Positions 9,044 to 17,390 of a DNA stretch of 32,346 nt are shown in pieces. The number at the start of each line of letters is the position of its first letter. The stretch's first letter is position 1. Origin of the DNA: Bacillota bacterium (GTDB lineage Bacteria > Bacillota > Clostridia > Acetivibrionales > Acetivibrionaceae); contig JAEZUI010000269.1 of assembly GCA_023421115.1 (NCBI GenBank), positions 1 to 32,346 on the forward strand, written 5' to 3'. The position numbers and the translations under genes were made by a program. A model generated the notes under the pieces. That model did not search any database. It saw only the letters and a program-made list of their open reading frames with translations, and was not told where the DNA came from.

Positions 9044-9964
9044 CTATTTACCCATTAATAATGCCATTATTGCCTTTTGAACATGAAGTCTGTTTTCTGC
9101 TTCATCAAATACAACAGACTGTGAGCCATCAAGGATCTCTTCTGTTACTTCGTAACCTCTGTATGCAGGAAGACAGTGAAGGAAAATAGCATCTACCTTT
9201 GCTTTAGAGAAGAGATTGCCATCAACTCTATAAGGTTCAAAAATCTTTATTCTTGCTTGTTTTTCAGATTCCTGTCCCATGCTTACCCAGGTATCTGTAT
9301 ATACGACGTCAGCATCTTTGATTGCCTCAACAGGATCTTCTGTAATAATAACATTAGAGCCTGATATTTTAGCTGCTTCTTTGGCTTCTGACACAATCTT
9401 TTCATCACACTGATAACCTTTTGGGGCACCGATGGCTATGTCCATACCTACTTTAGAACAGCCATGGAGCAGGGAATGTGCTATATTGTTTCCGTCGCCA
9501 AGATATGCCATTTTTAAACCCTTTAGAGTTCCCTTGTGTTCATAAACTGTGAAAAGATCAGCTAAAATCTGGCATGGGTGCATTAAATCGGTTAGTCCGT
9601 TTATGACAGGTATATTACCGTATTTTGCCAGGTCTTCAACGTCGCTGTGGTCAAAGGTCCTTATCATAATTCCATCAATATATCTTGATAAGACTTGAGC
9701 AGTATCGTATATGGTTTCACCACGTCCTATCTGTATATCGTTTGAGCTCAAAAATAGAGCATATCCGCCTAACTGATACATACCTACTTCAAAGGATACC
9801 CTTGTTCTAGTAGAAGATTTGGTAAAAATCATTCCTAATGTCTTACCTGATAAGTGGTGATGAGTTACCCCACCTTTTTGCTGGTTTTTCAGCTTTTCGG
9901 AAAGGGTTAATATTTGTTCAATTTCTTCTAGAGCTAGATCATTAAGACTTATTAAATGTTCCAT
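9044..9964 (-). CDS. argF: Ornithine carbamoyltransferase
   Basis: 306 residues, the usual length. The start is the second ATG (9964): the first ATG at 9979 is itself part of the GGAGGA that serves as ribosome binding site for the second. Carbamoyl phosphate is bound by STRTR (51-55) and HPCQ (129-132); the ornithine-side loop is SMG within DTWVSMG; the catalytic HCLP is at 263-266. The enzyme makes citrulline from ornithine and carbamoyl phosphate in the cytoplasm, step six of arginine synthesis. It follows argD by 40 bases and precedes the GNAT gene by 18 bases. Its location with biosynthetic genes under ARG boxes argues for the anabolic enzyme rather than a catabolic arcB. Confidence 0.97.
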   Translation of the reverse strand: MEHLISLNDLALEEIEQILTLSEKLKNQQKGGVTHHHLSGKTLGMIFTKSSTRTRVSFEVGMYQLGGYALFLSSNDIQIGRGETIYDTAQVLSRYIDGIMIRTFDHSDVEDLAKYGNIPVINGLTDLMHPCQILADLFTVYEHKGTLKGLKMAYLGDGNNIAHSLLHGCSKVGMDIAIGAPKGYQCDEKIVSEAKEAAKISGSNVIITEDPVEAIKDADVVYTDTWVSMGQESEKQARIKIFEPYRVDGNLFSKAKVDAIFLHCLPAYRGYEVTEEILDGSQSVVFDEAENRLHVQKAIMALLMGK

Positions 9965-10004
9965 AAACAAATCCTCCATATATAAAATATATTTGTACAG
10001 TGTA

Positions 10005-11201
10005 TTATACTTCAGATAATATACCGTCTAATGTATTAACAATACCATCTATATCATGTTCGGAAACTATTAGAGGGGGTAAAAGCCTAATAATACTTTT
10101 TCCAACATTACCTACAAGATATCCTTTTTCAAATAATTTATTTTTAATTTCTACAGCATTTTCGGTTGCTAACTGTATACCAACCATAAGGCCTTTTCCC
10201 CTGATTTCCTTGATAGAGTTGAATTTACCAACAAGACCTGTAAGTTTTTCAACTAGATAATTACCCATCTTTTCGGAGTTATCAACAAGTTTTTCTGACA
10301 GAATTATTTCGATTGATGCAAGGCCTGCTGCACAAGCAAGGGGATTGCCGCCGAAAGTAGAACCATGATCTCCGGGTTCGAAGGCACTCGCTACATGATC
10401 TTTAGCTAAAAGTGCACCTATAGGGAAGCCTCCTCCTAGTGCTTTTGCTAAAGTGAATATATCAGGTTCCACGCCGAATTGTTCATAAGCAAAAAGTTTT
10501 CCAGTCCTGCCTAGACCGCTTTGAACTTCATCGAAGATTAAAAGTATTCCTTTTTCATCACATAATTTTCGTACACCCTGTAAGTACTCTTTTGTTGTAA
10601 GGTTAACTCCGCTTTCACCTTGAATTGGCTCAATCATTACTGCACAGGTATTGCCGTTTATAGCTTTTTCAAGAGCATCAAGGTCATTTATAGGGACCTT
10701 CAGGAAGGTAGGTGTCAATGGTGAATAAGGTTTCTGGTACTTATCCTGTCCTGTAGCGGCTATTGTAGCAAGAGTTCTTCCGTGAAAAGATTTATCAAGA
10801 GTAATTATTTCGAATTTTTCAGGCATGCCTTTTTTCTTAAAATATATGCGAGCAAGCTTTATAGCGCCTTCATTTGCTTCGGCCCCACTATTTGCAAAGA
10901 AGACTTTATCGGCACAGGAGTTTTCTACCAACAGTTTTGCTAGTTTTGCCTGAGGTTCAATATAGTATAGATTTGAGCAATGTATAAATTTCTCTGCTTG
11001 TGTTTGTATTGCGTTTACAAGCTTTGGATGTGAATGGCCTACTGCACTTACTGCTATTCCTCCAAGAAAATCATAATATTTATTTCCTTCTATATCCCAA
11101 AGGTTTATACCTTTGCCATGGTCAAAGCATACAGGGGTTCTATTACCAAATGTATTCATAAAATATTTTTTATCCATATCAATAATTTCATTTAGTTTCA
11201 T
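10005..11201 (-). CDS. argD: Acetylornithine aminotransferase
   Basis: 398 residues. Of several in-frame starts, the ATG at 11201 is chosen because GGAGGTG stands 8 bases upstream; the longer frame would run through the promoter. This is a class III PLP-dependent aminotransferase: the phosphate-binding GAEANEGAIK region, the cofactor-ring aspartate in FDEVQ (D224) and the PLP-lysine in LAKALGGG (K253) are all present. It converts N-acetylglutamate semialdehyde and glutamate to N-acetylornithine and 2-oxoglutarate. It is the first gene of the argD-argF-GNAT unit and is transcribed from the ARG-box promoter with a leader of only about 25 bases. Related enzymes act on succinylornithine or GABA, but the neighbours settle the assignment. 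Confidence 0.96.
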   Translation of the reverse strand: MKLNEIIDMDKKYFMNTFGNRTPVCFDHGKGINLWDIEGNKYYDFLGGIAVSAVGHSHPKLVNAIQTQAEKFIHCSNLYYIEPQAKLAKLLVENSCADKVFFANSGAEANEGAIKLARIYFKKKGMPEKFEIITLDKSFHGRTLATIAATGQDKYQKPYSPLTPTFLKVPINDLDALEKAINGNTCAVMIEPIQGESGVNLTTKEYLQGVRKLCDEKGILLIFDEVQSGLGRTGKLFAYEQFGVEPDIFTLAKALGGGFPIGALLAKDHVASAFEPGDHGSTFGGNPLACAAGLASIEIILSEKLVDNSEKMGNYLVEKLTGLVGKFNSIKEIRGKGLMVGIQLATENAVEIKNKLFEKGYLVGNVGKSIIRLLPPLIVSEHDIDGIVNTLDGILSEV

Positions 11202-11226
11202 AATAAAGCACCTCCACTTAAGTTTA

Positions 11227-11261
11227 TTTATAATTATACATAAAAATGTATAAAAATGCAA
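11227..11261 (-). promoter_or_regulatory. argD promoter inside two ARG boxes
   Basis: Reading the minus strand: -35 TTGCAT (11256-11261), 17-base spacer, -10 TATAAT (11233-11238). One ARG box core, TGCATTTTTATACA (11247-11260), matches the known consensus TGNATWWWWATNCA at every position and covers the -35 element. A second, TGTATAATTATAAA (11227-11240), has one mismatch and covers the -10. The cores are 6 bases apart. Binding of the arginine repressor ArgR/AhrC would block RNA polymerase directly. Confidence 0.88.
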
Positions 11262-11338
11262 TACTTATAATGGCAAATTTTTTGGCCAAATACCAGTAAA
11301 AATCATATAAGTAATAAATTGACATATATAAACGAAAT

Positions 11339-11394
11339 AAAAACACTTTTCCCGTAATTTTATGTTTTGAGAGCATTAGGGAAGGTGTTTTTTT
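11339..11394 (-). terminator. Long hairpin overlapping the end of the PilZ gene
   Basis: An imperfect stem forms between about 11339-11353 (AAACACTTTTCCC) and 11379-11394 (GGGAAGGTGTTT), with A and T runs at the outer ends, so it can act in both directions. It includes the last codons of the PilZ gene and probably separates it from the argD promoter downstream. Confidence 0.6.
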
Positions 11395-12041
11395 ATAGAT
11401 TTAAAGAAAGTATCTCTTAATCTGGATTTCTCTTTTTCTAGTATGGAGAAAAAAGCATAAAGGGAATTGTTGTTTTCTTCCTGCATATCAGTATAGTTCA
11501 TTCCGTAATCAATATAAGAATCATAAGTGATTTTTCTGATAATAGTTCCTTTAGCAGAAATTATATCTTTATTCGGAAGGAATATTGTCAAATTAAGCTG
11601 GTCACTTGCTATTGAGAAGTCTCTCTTTGAGTAAAAAGCCATTCCTGTTAAACTAATATCATGTATAATTGCAAAATGTTCGTCTTCAGAATTTTCTGAT
11701 TTTATGCTGGCAGCTACATAAACATCGTATCGGGGAAAGACCCTGCAATTTTTCAAATCCTTAATATTCTTAATATCAACAGTAACAAGGCTTGGAAACT
11801 GTGGCTGGATGCTAGATATATCACCAATAAAAAGATATTCCATATCTTCATTGGTTAGCTTTATAGTTATAGTTTGCCCAGGCATTATTATACTTTCTAG
11901 ATATCCGGGTATTAAGGCTATTGATACAGAGTTATCCTCAACTTTATATACAATATTTTGATGCCAGATATTGCTTGAAGAAAGTCTTGTATAGACAACA
12001 ACACCTTCCTTTAATATTGTATATAGTAGGTCTTTTCTCAA
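11376..12041 (-). CDS. PilZ-domain c-di-GMP receptor protein (YcgR-like)
   Basis: 221 residues if the TTG at 12041 is used: AGGAGGG lies 10 bases before it, whereas the other in-frame TTG (12050) touches that site directly. The N-terminal half (about 1-95) is the small beta domain typical of YcgR-type proteins. The C-terminal half is a PilZ domain with both parts of the c-di-GMP motif: RxxxR (R100, R104) and DxSxxG (D128, S130, G133). No membrane segment is present. Relatives slow flagellar motors or alter surface behaviour when c-di-GMP rises. It is out of place among arginine genes: it lies between argB and argD with its own intergenic region (12042-12230) and a terminator, so it is probably an independent unit. 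Confidence 0.88.
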   Translation of the reverse strand: MRKDLLYTILKEGVVVYTRLSSSNIWHQNIVYKVEDNSVSIALIPGYLESIIMPGQTITIKLTNEDMEYLFIGDISSIQPQFPSLVTVDIKNIKDLKNCRVFPRYDVYVAASIKSENSEDEHFAIIHDISLTGMAFYSKRDFSIASDQLNLTIFLPNKDIISAKGTIIRKITYDSYIDYGMNYTDMQEENNNSLYAFFSILEKEKSRLRDTFFKSIKKHLP

Positions 12042-12230
12042 TATAATCAACCCTCCTGTTTAATGTAGTGCCTTTTAACAAGGGAATTTCAAGTCATATT
12101 TAATTTTTTAAGTACTTTCATATTATATAATATATTATTGTATAAAAGTACAAATATTATATATCATAATTATTCATCTCTATATATATTCTAAATAATT
12201 GTCAAAAATCCTTCAAAAAAAATGCTAAAT

Positions 12231-13145
12231 TTATAATTTCTCATTACTATGATATGGAATGTTTTCTTTCATGATCATAGTTCCAATACCTTTATTGGTA
12301 AAAATCTCTAGCAAAAGGCAATGAGGAATACGTCCGTCAATAATGTGTGTCCTTCCAACTCCTTTTTCAAGAGCCTCTACACAGCCTAACACCTTAGGAA
12401 TCATTCCACCGTCTATAACTTTTCTTTCAATGAGAGTATGGGTTTCGTTGACAGTTAGTGCAGTTATTATGTCGTCACTATCTTTGTTCATCTTAACTCC
12501 TTCAATGTCGGTCAGAAGTATTAATTTTTCCGCTTTAAGAGCAGCCGCAATTTCACCGGCGACGGTGTCGGCATTTATGTTATAGCTTTGGCCGTCTTTA
12601 CCCACTCCAATTGGGGCAACAACCGGGATGTATTCATCTTTTGCAATTAACTCGATAAGTTTGGAGTTTATATTAGTTATCTTACCGACATAACCTAAAT
12701 CCACATCTTTTCCATCTACAGTAGCTTTATATTGCTCACATTCTATCAAGTTGCCGTCGATACCACAAAGACCAATAGCTTTACCTCCCATTTTGTTGAG
12801 AAGGGATACAATTTCCTTGTTGGTCTTTCCTACTAGTACCATTTGGGCTACTTCCATAGTAGAACTGTCGGTAACTCTTAAGCCGTTGATAAATTGGCTT
12901 TTTATGCTGAATTTTTCAAGTGCTTTGTTTATTTCGGGGCCTCCGCCATGAACAACAACAGGATTCATACCGATATATTTTAGAAGAGTGATATCTTCCA
13001 TTACAGAATTTTTTAATTCATCATTAATCATGGCATTACCACCGTATTTTATTACAACAGTTTTGCCCGAAAGCTTTTGTATATAGGGTAAAGCTTCCAC
13101 TAAAATTTCTGCTTTTTTTATTATAGCTTCCATATGAGTTTCCAT
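12231..13145 (-). CDS. argB: Acetylglutamate kinase
   Basis: 304 residues. The ATG at 13145 follows GGAGG by 7 bases. This is an amino acid kinase fold: the nucleotide/phosphate loop KYGGNAM (33-39), the substrate loop HGGGPEI (66-72), and a C-terminal ATP-binding LTDIEGV stretch. It phosphorylates N-acetylglutamate, the committed step of the acetylated pathway. About 28 residues lie before the first strand, forming a helix-like EALPYIQKL segment; such an N-terminal helix is found in hexameric, arginine-inhibited kinases, so feedback inhibition is likely (inference). It is 21 bases behind argC and co-transcribed with it. Confidence 0.97.
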   Translation of the reverse strand: METHMEAIIKKAEILVEALPYIQKLSGKTVVIKYGGNAMINDELKNSVMEDITLLKYIGMNPVVVHGGGPEINKALEKFSIKSQFINGLRVTDSSTMEVAQMVLVGKTNKEIVSLLNKMGGKAIGLCGIDGNLIECEQYKATVDGKDVDLGYVGKITNINSKLIELIAKDEYIPVVAPIGVGKDGQSYNINADTVAGEIAAALKAEKLILLTDIEGVKMNKDSDDIITALTVNETHTLIERKVIDGGMIPKVLGCVEALEKGVGRTHIIDGRIPHCLLLEIFTNKGIGTMIMKENIPYHSNEKL

Positions 13146-13166
13146 TTAAATTCCTCCAGTAATAAA

Positions 13167-14207
13167 TTATAAATACAATCCAGATGTCACAAGACCTGTG
13201 TGTTCAGGTAATTCACACATAATATTTAAATCCTGAACAGCTTGCCCGGCCGCGCCTTTTCCTAGATTATCTACAGCCGACAATACGATTACACGGTTTA
13301 GACGCTTATCCACAACAATACCTATATCAATATAATTTGAACCCGCAACATGTTTAGTTTCGGGTAAATTACCCTCTTCTAAGATTCTTACAAAGTATTC
13401 GTTTTTATAAAATTCTTTATATAGTCCAATTAATTCCGAAGCAGACTTTTCACAGGATAGATTTGCATAAATGGTACTTAGCATACCTCTCTTCATAGGA
13501 GCTAAATGGGGTGTAAAAGATACAAGAATTTCTTCTCCAGCAAGGAGTGATAACTCCTGCTCAATTTCTGAAGTATGTCTGTGAGTAGATACTTTGTATG
13601 CTTTGAAATTTTCAGTACATTCGCAAAAGGAATTTGCTAGTTCTGTGCTTCTGCCTGCGCCGGATACACCTGATGCCGCATCAATTATAATGTTCTTTTT
13701 ATCAATAAGATTATTTGAAATTAGCGGGGCAATTCCTAAAATTGAACAGGTAGGATAACAACCGGGATTGCCTATTATTTTCGCAGTCTTTATAGCTTCG
13801 CGGTGAAGCTCGGGCAGCCCGTAAACAGATATATCAAGCAACTCTGGCATCCCATGTTTTGCATTGTACCATTTTTCATATACCTCAACACATTTATAAC
13901 GGAAGTCACCGCTGTGATCTATAATCCTCTTGTTTTTTTCAACTAGTTTTGGGATAACTTCTTTCGATACACCGTGAGGAAGGGCGGTTATAAATATATC
14001 AGCTTTTTCTGAAATCTTATCTATGTCAAGCCCTTCACACTCCATATCGAACACATTTCTCAAATTTGGATAAACATCGGAGATCTTCTTGCCGACAAAA
14101 CTTTGAGATACTACTGTGTTTATTTTTATTTGCGGATGGTTTTGAAGTAGTCGAACTATTTCTATTCCAACATAACCTGTTGCACCAATTATTCCTACAT
14201 TTATCAT
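13167..14207 (-). CDS. argC: N-acetyl-gamma-glutamyl-phosphate reductase
   Basis: 346 residues, normal length for the long-type enzyme. AGGAGG stands 9 bases upstream of the ATG. The NAD(P)-binding GATGYVG is at 8-14, and the catalytic cysteine is in GNPGCYPT (C150). It reduces N-acetylglutamyl phosphate to the semialdehyde with NADPH. It is first in the argC-argB unit, reading from the ARG-box promoter at 14354-14388. In many Clostridia argJ stands between argC and argB; here it is absent. Confidence 0.97.
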   Translation of the reverse strand: MINVGIIGATGYVGIEIVRLLQNHPQIKINTVVSQSFVGKKISDVYPNLRNVFDMECEGLDIDKISEKADIFITALPHGVSKEVIPKLVEKNKRIIDHSGDFRYKCVEVYEKWYNAKHGMPELLDISVYGLPELHREAIKTAKIIGNPGCYPTCSILGIAPLISNNLIDKKNIIIDAASGVSGAGRSTELANSFCECTENFKAYKVSTHRHTSEIEQELSLLAGEEILVSFTPHLAPMKRGMLSTIYANLSCEKSASELIGLYKEFYKNEYFVRILEEGNLPETKHVAGSNYIDIGIVVDKRLNRVIVLSAVDNLGKGAAGQAVQDLNIMCELPEHTGLVTSGLYL

Positions 14208-14353
14208 AATATTTTCCTCCTAATTATAAAGGTTATTTTTAACTATACCTTGAATGTTCTCTAAAAAATTATTTTTACTTCAGTAAATTAAGCTTTTGAA
14301 ACGTAAAGTAATCAACTGCTTTAGCATACGTCATAGTATAATTTGCGATATAA

Positions 14354-14388
14354 TTTATAATTATACAAAACAATGTATAAAAATTCAA
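14354..14388 (-). promoter_or_regulatory. argC promoter inside two ARG boxes
   Basis: On the minus strand: -35 TTGAAT (14383-14388), 17-base spacer, -10 TATAAT (14360-14365). ARG box core TGAATTTTTATACA (14374-14387) fits the consensus fully; TGTATAATTATAAA (14354-14367) fits with one mismatch and is identical to its counterpart before argD. The spacing is also identical. Unlike argD, the start codon is about 145 bases downstream of the predicted transcript start. Confidence 0.88.
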
Positions 14389-14666
14389 TAATATTTATAA
14401 ATATTCATATATTAAACTCAAAAAATGTTTTTGCAGAAAAGATAGTTGATTTTTGAGGGTCACCTTGCAAATCAACTAGAAAAGGCGGCTAATGATTGGG
14501 GTATAGGGCTTTTGAGAATTTAAAATGTGCAAGTTTAAAAAATAGTTTATGCAAAGTTACTAATACATAAAAATGATTTTTGTTAAAAAGTATACTAGCT
14601 GGGGTTTTGTTAAAATGGTATATTTAATATGTAGAATAGTTCGGAATAATTGGGAGGGGGAAAAAA
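14389..14666. other. Gap between argC promoter and the orphan ATPase
   Basis: AT-rich and without coding potential. A plus-strand promoter for the ATPase gene should lie near 14600-14640 (a TTGTTA and AT-rich -10-like hexamers are visible, with poor spacing). The ribosome binding site GGGAGGGGG is at 14650-14658. No cre-like operator was found. Confidence 0.4.
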
Positions 14667-15779
14667 ATGGCAAGCGTTAAACTTAAGAACATATTTAAAA
14701 GATATTCTGGTGGGGTTACTGCTGTTAATGACTTTAATTTAGACATCGAGGATAAGGAATTTATCATATTGGTAGGTCCTTCAGGATGTGGAAAGACTAC
14801 AACCCTTAGAATGGTTGCAGGACTTGAGGAGATTTCCGAAGGTGAATTGTATATAGGAGACAAACTTGTTAATGATGTTGCTCCTAAGGATAGGGATATT
14901 GCGATGGTTTTCCAGAACTACGCCCTATATCCTCATATGAGCGTTTTTGACAACATGGCATTTGGATTGAAGCTCAGAAAGTTACCGAAAGATGAAATAA
15001 AAAGAAGAGTTCTTGAAGCTGCAAAGATTCTTGACATAGAGCACTTACTTGAAAGAAAACCAAAGGCATTGTCTGGAGGTCAGAGACAGAGGGTTGCGCT
15101 CGGTCGTGCTATCGTTCGTGAGCCAAAAGTTTTCTTAATGGATGAGCCTTTGTCAAACCTTGATGCTAAGCTGAGGGTTCAGATGAGAACTGAGATCAGT
15201 AAACTTCACCAAAGACTTCAAACAACAATTATATACGTTACTCACGACCAAACAGAGGCCTTGACGATGGGTACAAGAATCGTTGTTATGAAGGATGGAT
15301 ATATTCAGCAGGTTGATACTCCATCAAGCCTGTATGAAAGACCAAACAACATGTTCGTTGCAGGATTTATAGGAAGTCCGCAAATGAACTTCATAAATGC
15401 AAAAGTTGAAAAGCGTGGAGAAGAAGTGCATCTTGTATTTGGTAAGGAAGACATCAAACTTCCTGAAGGAAAAGCTAAGAAACTTGAAGGTACTGAGTAT
15501 GTAGGTAAAGAAGTTGTTATGGGTATTAGACCTGAGAATGTCCATGACGAAGCTATGTATCTCGAAACATTATCTGACAGTATAGTGGATGCGGAAGTTG
15601 AAGTTGTAGAAATGCTCGGTTCAGAGACATTATTGTATCTTGTAGTTGATGAAGTTGACTTTGTTGCAAGGGTTAACCCTAGAACTAAGGCTAAACCTGG
15701 AGACAGAATTAAAGTTGCTTTTGAAACAAATAAGATTCATCTGTTTGACAAAGAAACAGAGAAAACTATAATGAATTAA
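14667..15779 (+). CDS. msmK: Orphan ATPase of carbohydrate ABC importers (MsmK/UgpC type)
   Basis: 370 residues. The nucleotide-binding domain has Walker A GPSGCGKTT (37-45), the Q-loop glutamine (Q83), signature LSGGQ (135-139), Walker B with catalytic E160, and a switch histidine in THDQ. The C-terminal part (about 240-370) is the OB-fold MalK/UgpC regulatory region. The closest types are MsmK/MsmX/UgpC. No permease or binding-protein genes are near, which fits known multitask ATPases that energise several oligosaccharide importers at once; in a cellulolytic organism cellodextrin uptake is the obvious candidate (inference). It has its own ribosome binding site and terminator, so it is monocistronic. 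Confidence 0.93.
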   Translation: MASVKLKNIFKRYSGGVTAVNDFNLDIEDKEFIILVGPSGCGKTTTLRMVAGLEEISEGELYIGDKLVNDVAPKDRDIAMVFQNYALYPHMSVFDNMAFGLKLRKLPKDEIKRRVLEAAKILDIEHLLERKPKALSGGQRQRVALGRAIVREPKVFLMDEPLSNLDAKLRVQMRTEISKLHQRLQTTIIYVTHDQTEALTMGTRIVVMKDGYIQQVDTPSSLYERPNNMFVAGFIGSPQMNFINAKVEKRGEEVHLVFGKEDIKLPEGKAKKLEGTEYVGKEVVMGIRPENVHDEAMYLETLSDSIVDAEVEVVEMLGSETLLYLVVDEVDFVARVNPRTKAKPGDRIKVAFETNKIHLFDKETEKTIMN

Positions 15780-15801
15780 TAGGTAAATAAATCTGTTATA
15801 T

Positions 15802-15836
15802 AAAGGGAAAGATTAATTTAATCTTTCCCTTTTTGA
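15802..15836 (+). terminator. Terminator of the orphan ATPase gene
   Basis: A perfect 13-bp stem, 15802-15814 with 15820-15832, has an AATTT loop and is followed by a T-rich run. Confidence 0.9.
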
Positions 15837-15895
15837 TTTTTTGTGTATAATATATATATAAATATATAAATCCCTTATTAAAGACAGACGGTGGC

Positions 15896-16099
15896 ATGCA
15901 GAAATTATTTTTGCATATTGGTTTTTATCATACCGCAGCGGAAGCTGCAATCAAAGTAGTAAATTCCGCTGAGGCAAACAGCGGAACAATATCTTCTCAA
16001 AAAGTGTCTTATAACGCTTACGCTATAAGACTTACAGTACAAAAGTTTGCTAAATAAACAAACTTTTCGAGAAGAATTGTATAGGAATGATAGGGGGGG
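15896..16099 (+). promoter_or_regulatory. Structured leader with alternative hairpins in front of the PucR-type regulator
   Basis: Successive hairpins: 15896-15904/15908-15916 (9 bp, 3-base loop); GCAGC/GCTGC 15935-15948 with a GGAA tetraloop; TTCCGCTG/CAGCGGAA 15964-15986 (8 bp); GTCTTATA/TATAAGAC 16006-16031; AAAAGTTTG/CAAACTTTT 16041-16067. Two pairs of mutually exclusive foldings exist. CAGCGGAA occurs twice (15936, 15979) and either copy can pair with TTCCGCTG at 15964. The 3' arm of the last hairpin, continuing as GAGAAG (16069-16074), can instead pair with CTTCTC...AAAAGT (15993-16005). The G-rich ribosome binding site begins 18 bases later. No known riboswitch class was recognised. 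Confidence 0.5.
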
Positions 16100-16104
16100 C
16101 AAAG

Positions 16105-17187
16105 TTGTCTGTTAAGCTTTATCAGAGTTTGATTAATCAAGTTAAGGATATAATTGATGATGAGTTCGGAATTATGGATGATACCGGGCTTATTTGGGCA
16201 TGTTCAAATGAAAAGGCTAATGGTCAGAATAACCCTTTAGCAATCGAAGTAATGAGGTCTAAAGAACCTTTTGTAATCATTGAAGGACAATCTTTTCTTA
16301 AAGTTTATATAAAAAACAAGCTTGAGTTTATTTCCTTTATAAAATCACAAGATAAGGAGAATTACAAATACCTTTCTTTAATTTCAATAAATGCAATAAA
16401 CATGAAGAGTTATTATGAAGAGAAATATGACAAGCTGAACTTTTTAAAAGGAATAATTATGGATAATATTCTACCCGGTGACATTACTCTAAGGGCTAAG
16501 GAACTTCATTTGGCCAATAACGTCAGGCGGGTTGTTTTTCTTATAAGTACGGAAAAAGCTAAGGATATATATACTCATGAAATAATTGAGGGATTGTTTC
16601 CTAGCAAAAATAAAGATTTTGTTATTATTTTAGATGATGAGAGCACTGTTTTAATCAAGGAACTTAAGCAGGAATTTGATTATAAGGAAATAAGTAAAAC
16701 TTCAAAAATAATTGTAGATACCCTTTCCTCAGAACTTGTTAAGGCTAAAGTGGGTGTTGGTACTGTTGTAGATAACATAAAGGATATAGGCCGGTCATTT
16801 AAAGAAGCTGAGATGGCATTATTAATAGGAGGCATATTTGATGACAACCAGTCGGTAAATGATTATAACAGACTAGGAATAGGAAGATTAATTTATCAAT
16901 TGCCTACAACATCATGTACGCTTTTTCTTAACGAAGTTTTCAAGGATGGTACCTTTGAATCGCTCGACCAGGAAACAATGTCCACTATTCAAAAGTTTTT
17001 TGAAAATAATTTAAATGTCAGTGAAACATCAAGACAGCTATATATTCATAGAAATACTTTAGTTTATAGATTGGATAAAATCCAAAAGATTACAGGGCTT
17101 GACTTGAGAATGTTTGACGATGCAATAATTTTTAAGGTTGCCATGCTTGTAAAAAAATATCTTGATAGTGATAAGAGATTTATGTAA
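16105..17187 (+). CDS. PucR/CdaR-family transcriptional regulator
   Basis: 360 residues from the TTG at 16105, which sits 5-7 bases after AGGGGGGG; the ATG at 16087 precedes that site. The N-terminal part (about 1-110) resembles the sugar-diacid recognition region; the middle (about 130-270) is the degenerate GGDEF-like segment of this family; the C terminus (about 291-350) is the PucR-type helix-turn-helix with the family's SETSRQLYIHRNTLVYRLDKI signature (split here: recognition helix around IHRNTLVYRL). Relatives sense small metabolites such as sugar diacids, purine breakdown products or amino acids and activate nearby operons. No target is obvious; the orphan sugar ATPase upstream has its own terminator. 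The unusual structured leader suggests control at RNA level. Confidence 0.85.
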   Translation: MSVKLYQSLINQVKDIIDDEFGIMDDTGLIWACSNEKANGQNNPLAIEVMRSKEPFVIIEGQSFLKVYIKNKLEFISFIKSQDKENYKYLSLISINAINMKSYYEEKYDKLNFLKGIIMDNILPGDITLRAKELHLANNVRRVVFLISTEKAKDIYTHEIIEGLFPSKNKDFVIILDDESTVLIKELKQEFDYKEISKTSKIIVDTLSSELVKAKVGVGTVVDNIKDIGRSFKEAEMALLIGGIFDDNQSVNDYNRLGIGRLIYQLPTTSCTLFLNEVFKDGTFESLDQETMSTIQKFFENNLNVSETSRQLYIHRNTLVYRLDKIQKITGLDLRMFDDAIIFKVAMLVKKYLDSDKRFM

Positions 17188-17260
17188 AATGATTTCTAAA
17201 TATTGCTATCGTTAACCTAAAGAAGGGTTTTTAAGGGAGATGTAGAATATTAATCATATA

Positions 17261-17360
17261 TAGATGAAAAGCTCTAAAACTAAATTTTAAAGGAAGTTTT
17301 TCATCTAAATTAGATAACGTTTAAGTGCTATATAAATTTAACTTTAGTGCACGTTATCTA
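17261..17360 (+). repeat. Two consecutive 10-bp inverted repeats with ~30-base loops upstream of ftsE
   Basis: TAGATGAAAA (17261-17270) pairs perfectly with TTTTCATCTA (17298-17307), loop 27. TAGATAACGT (17311-17320) pairs perfectly with ACGTTATCTA (17351-17360), loop 30. Both dyads open with TAGAT and close with ATCTA, and are only 3 bases apart. They lie between the regulator gene and the ftsE ribosome binding site, in a 203-bp gap. Confidence 0.7.
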
Positions 17361-17390
17361 TAGATATGAAGTTGTTTTAGGAGGTTAAAG

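Noticed and set aside
15905..16102. A 65-codon minus-strand frame upstream of the PucR-type gene
   Set aside because: No ribosome binding site; its sequence is explained by the hairpins of the leader.
15896..16104. Known riboswitch (purine, c-di-GMP, TPP, T-box) in the PucR leader
   Set aside because: None of the conserved core sequences of these classes could be found.
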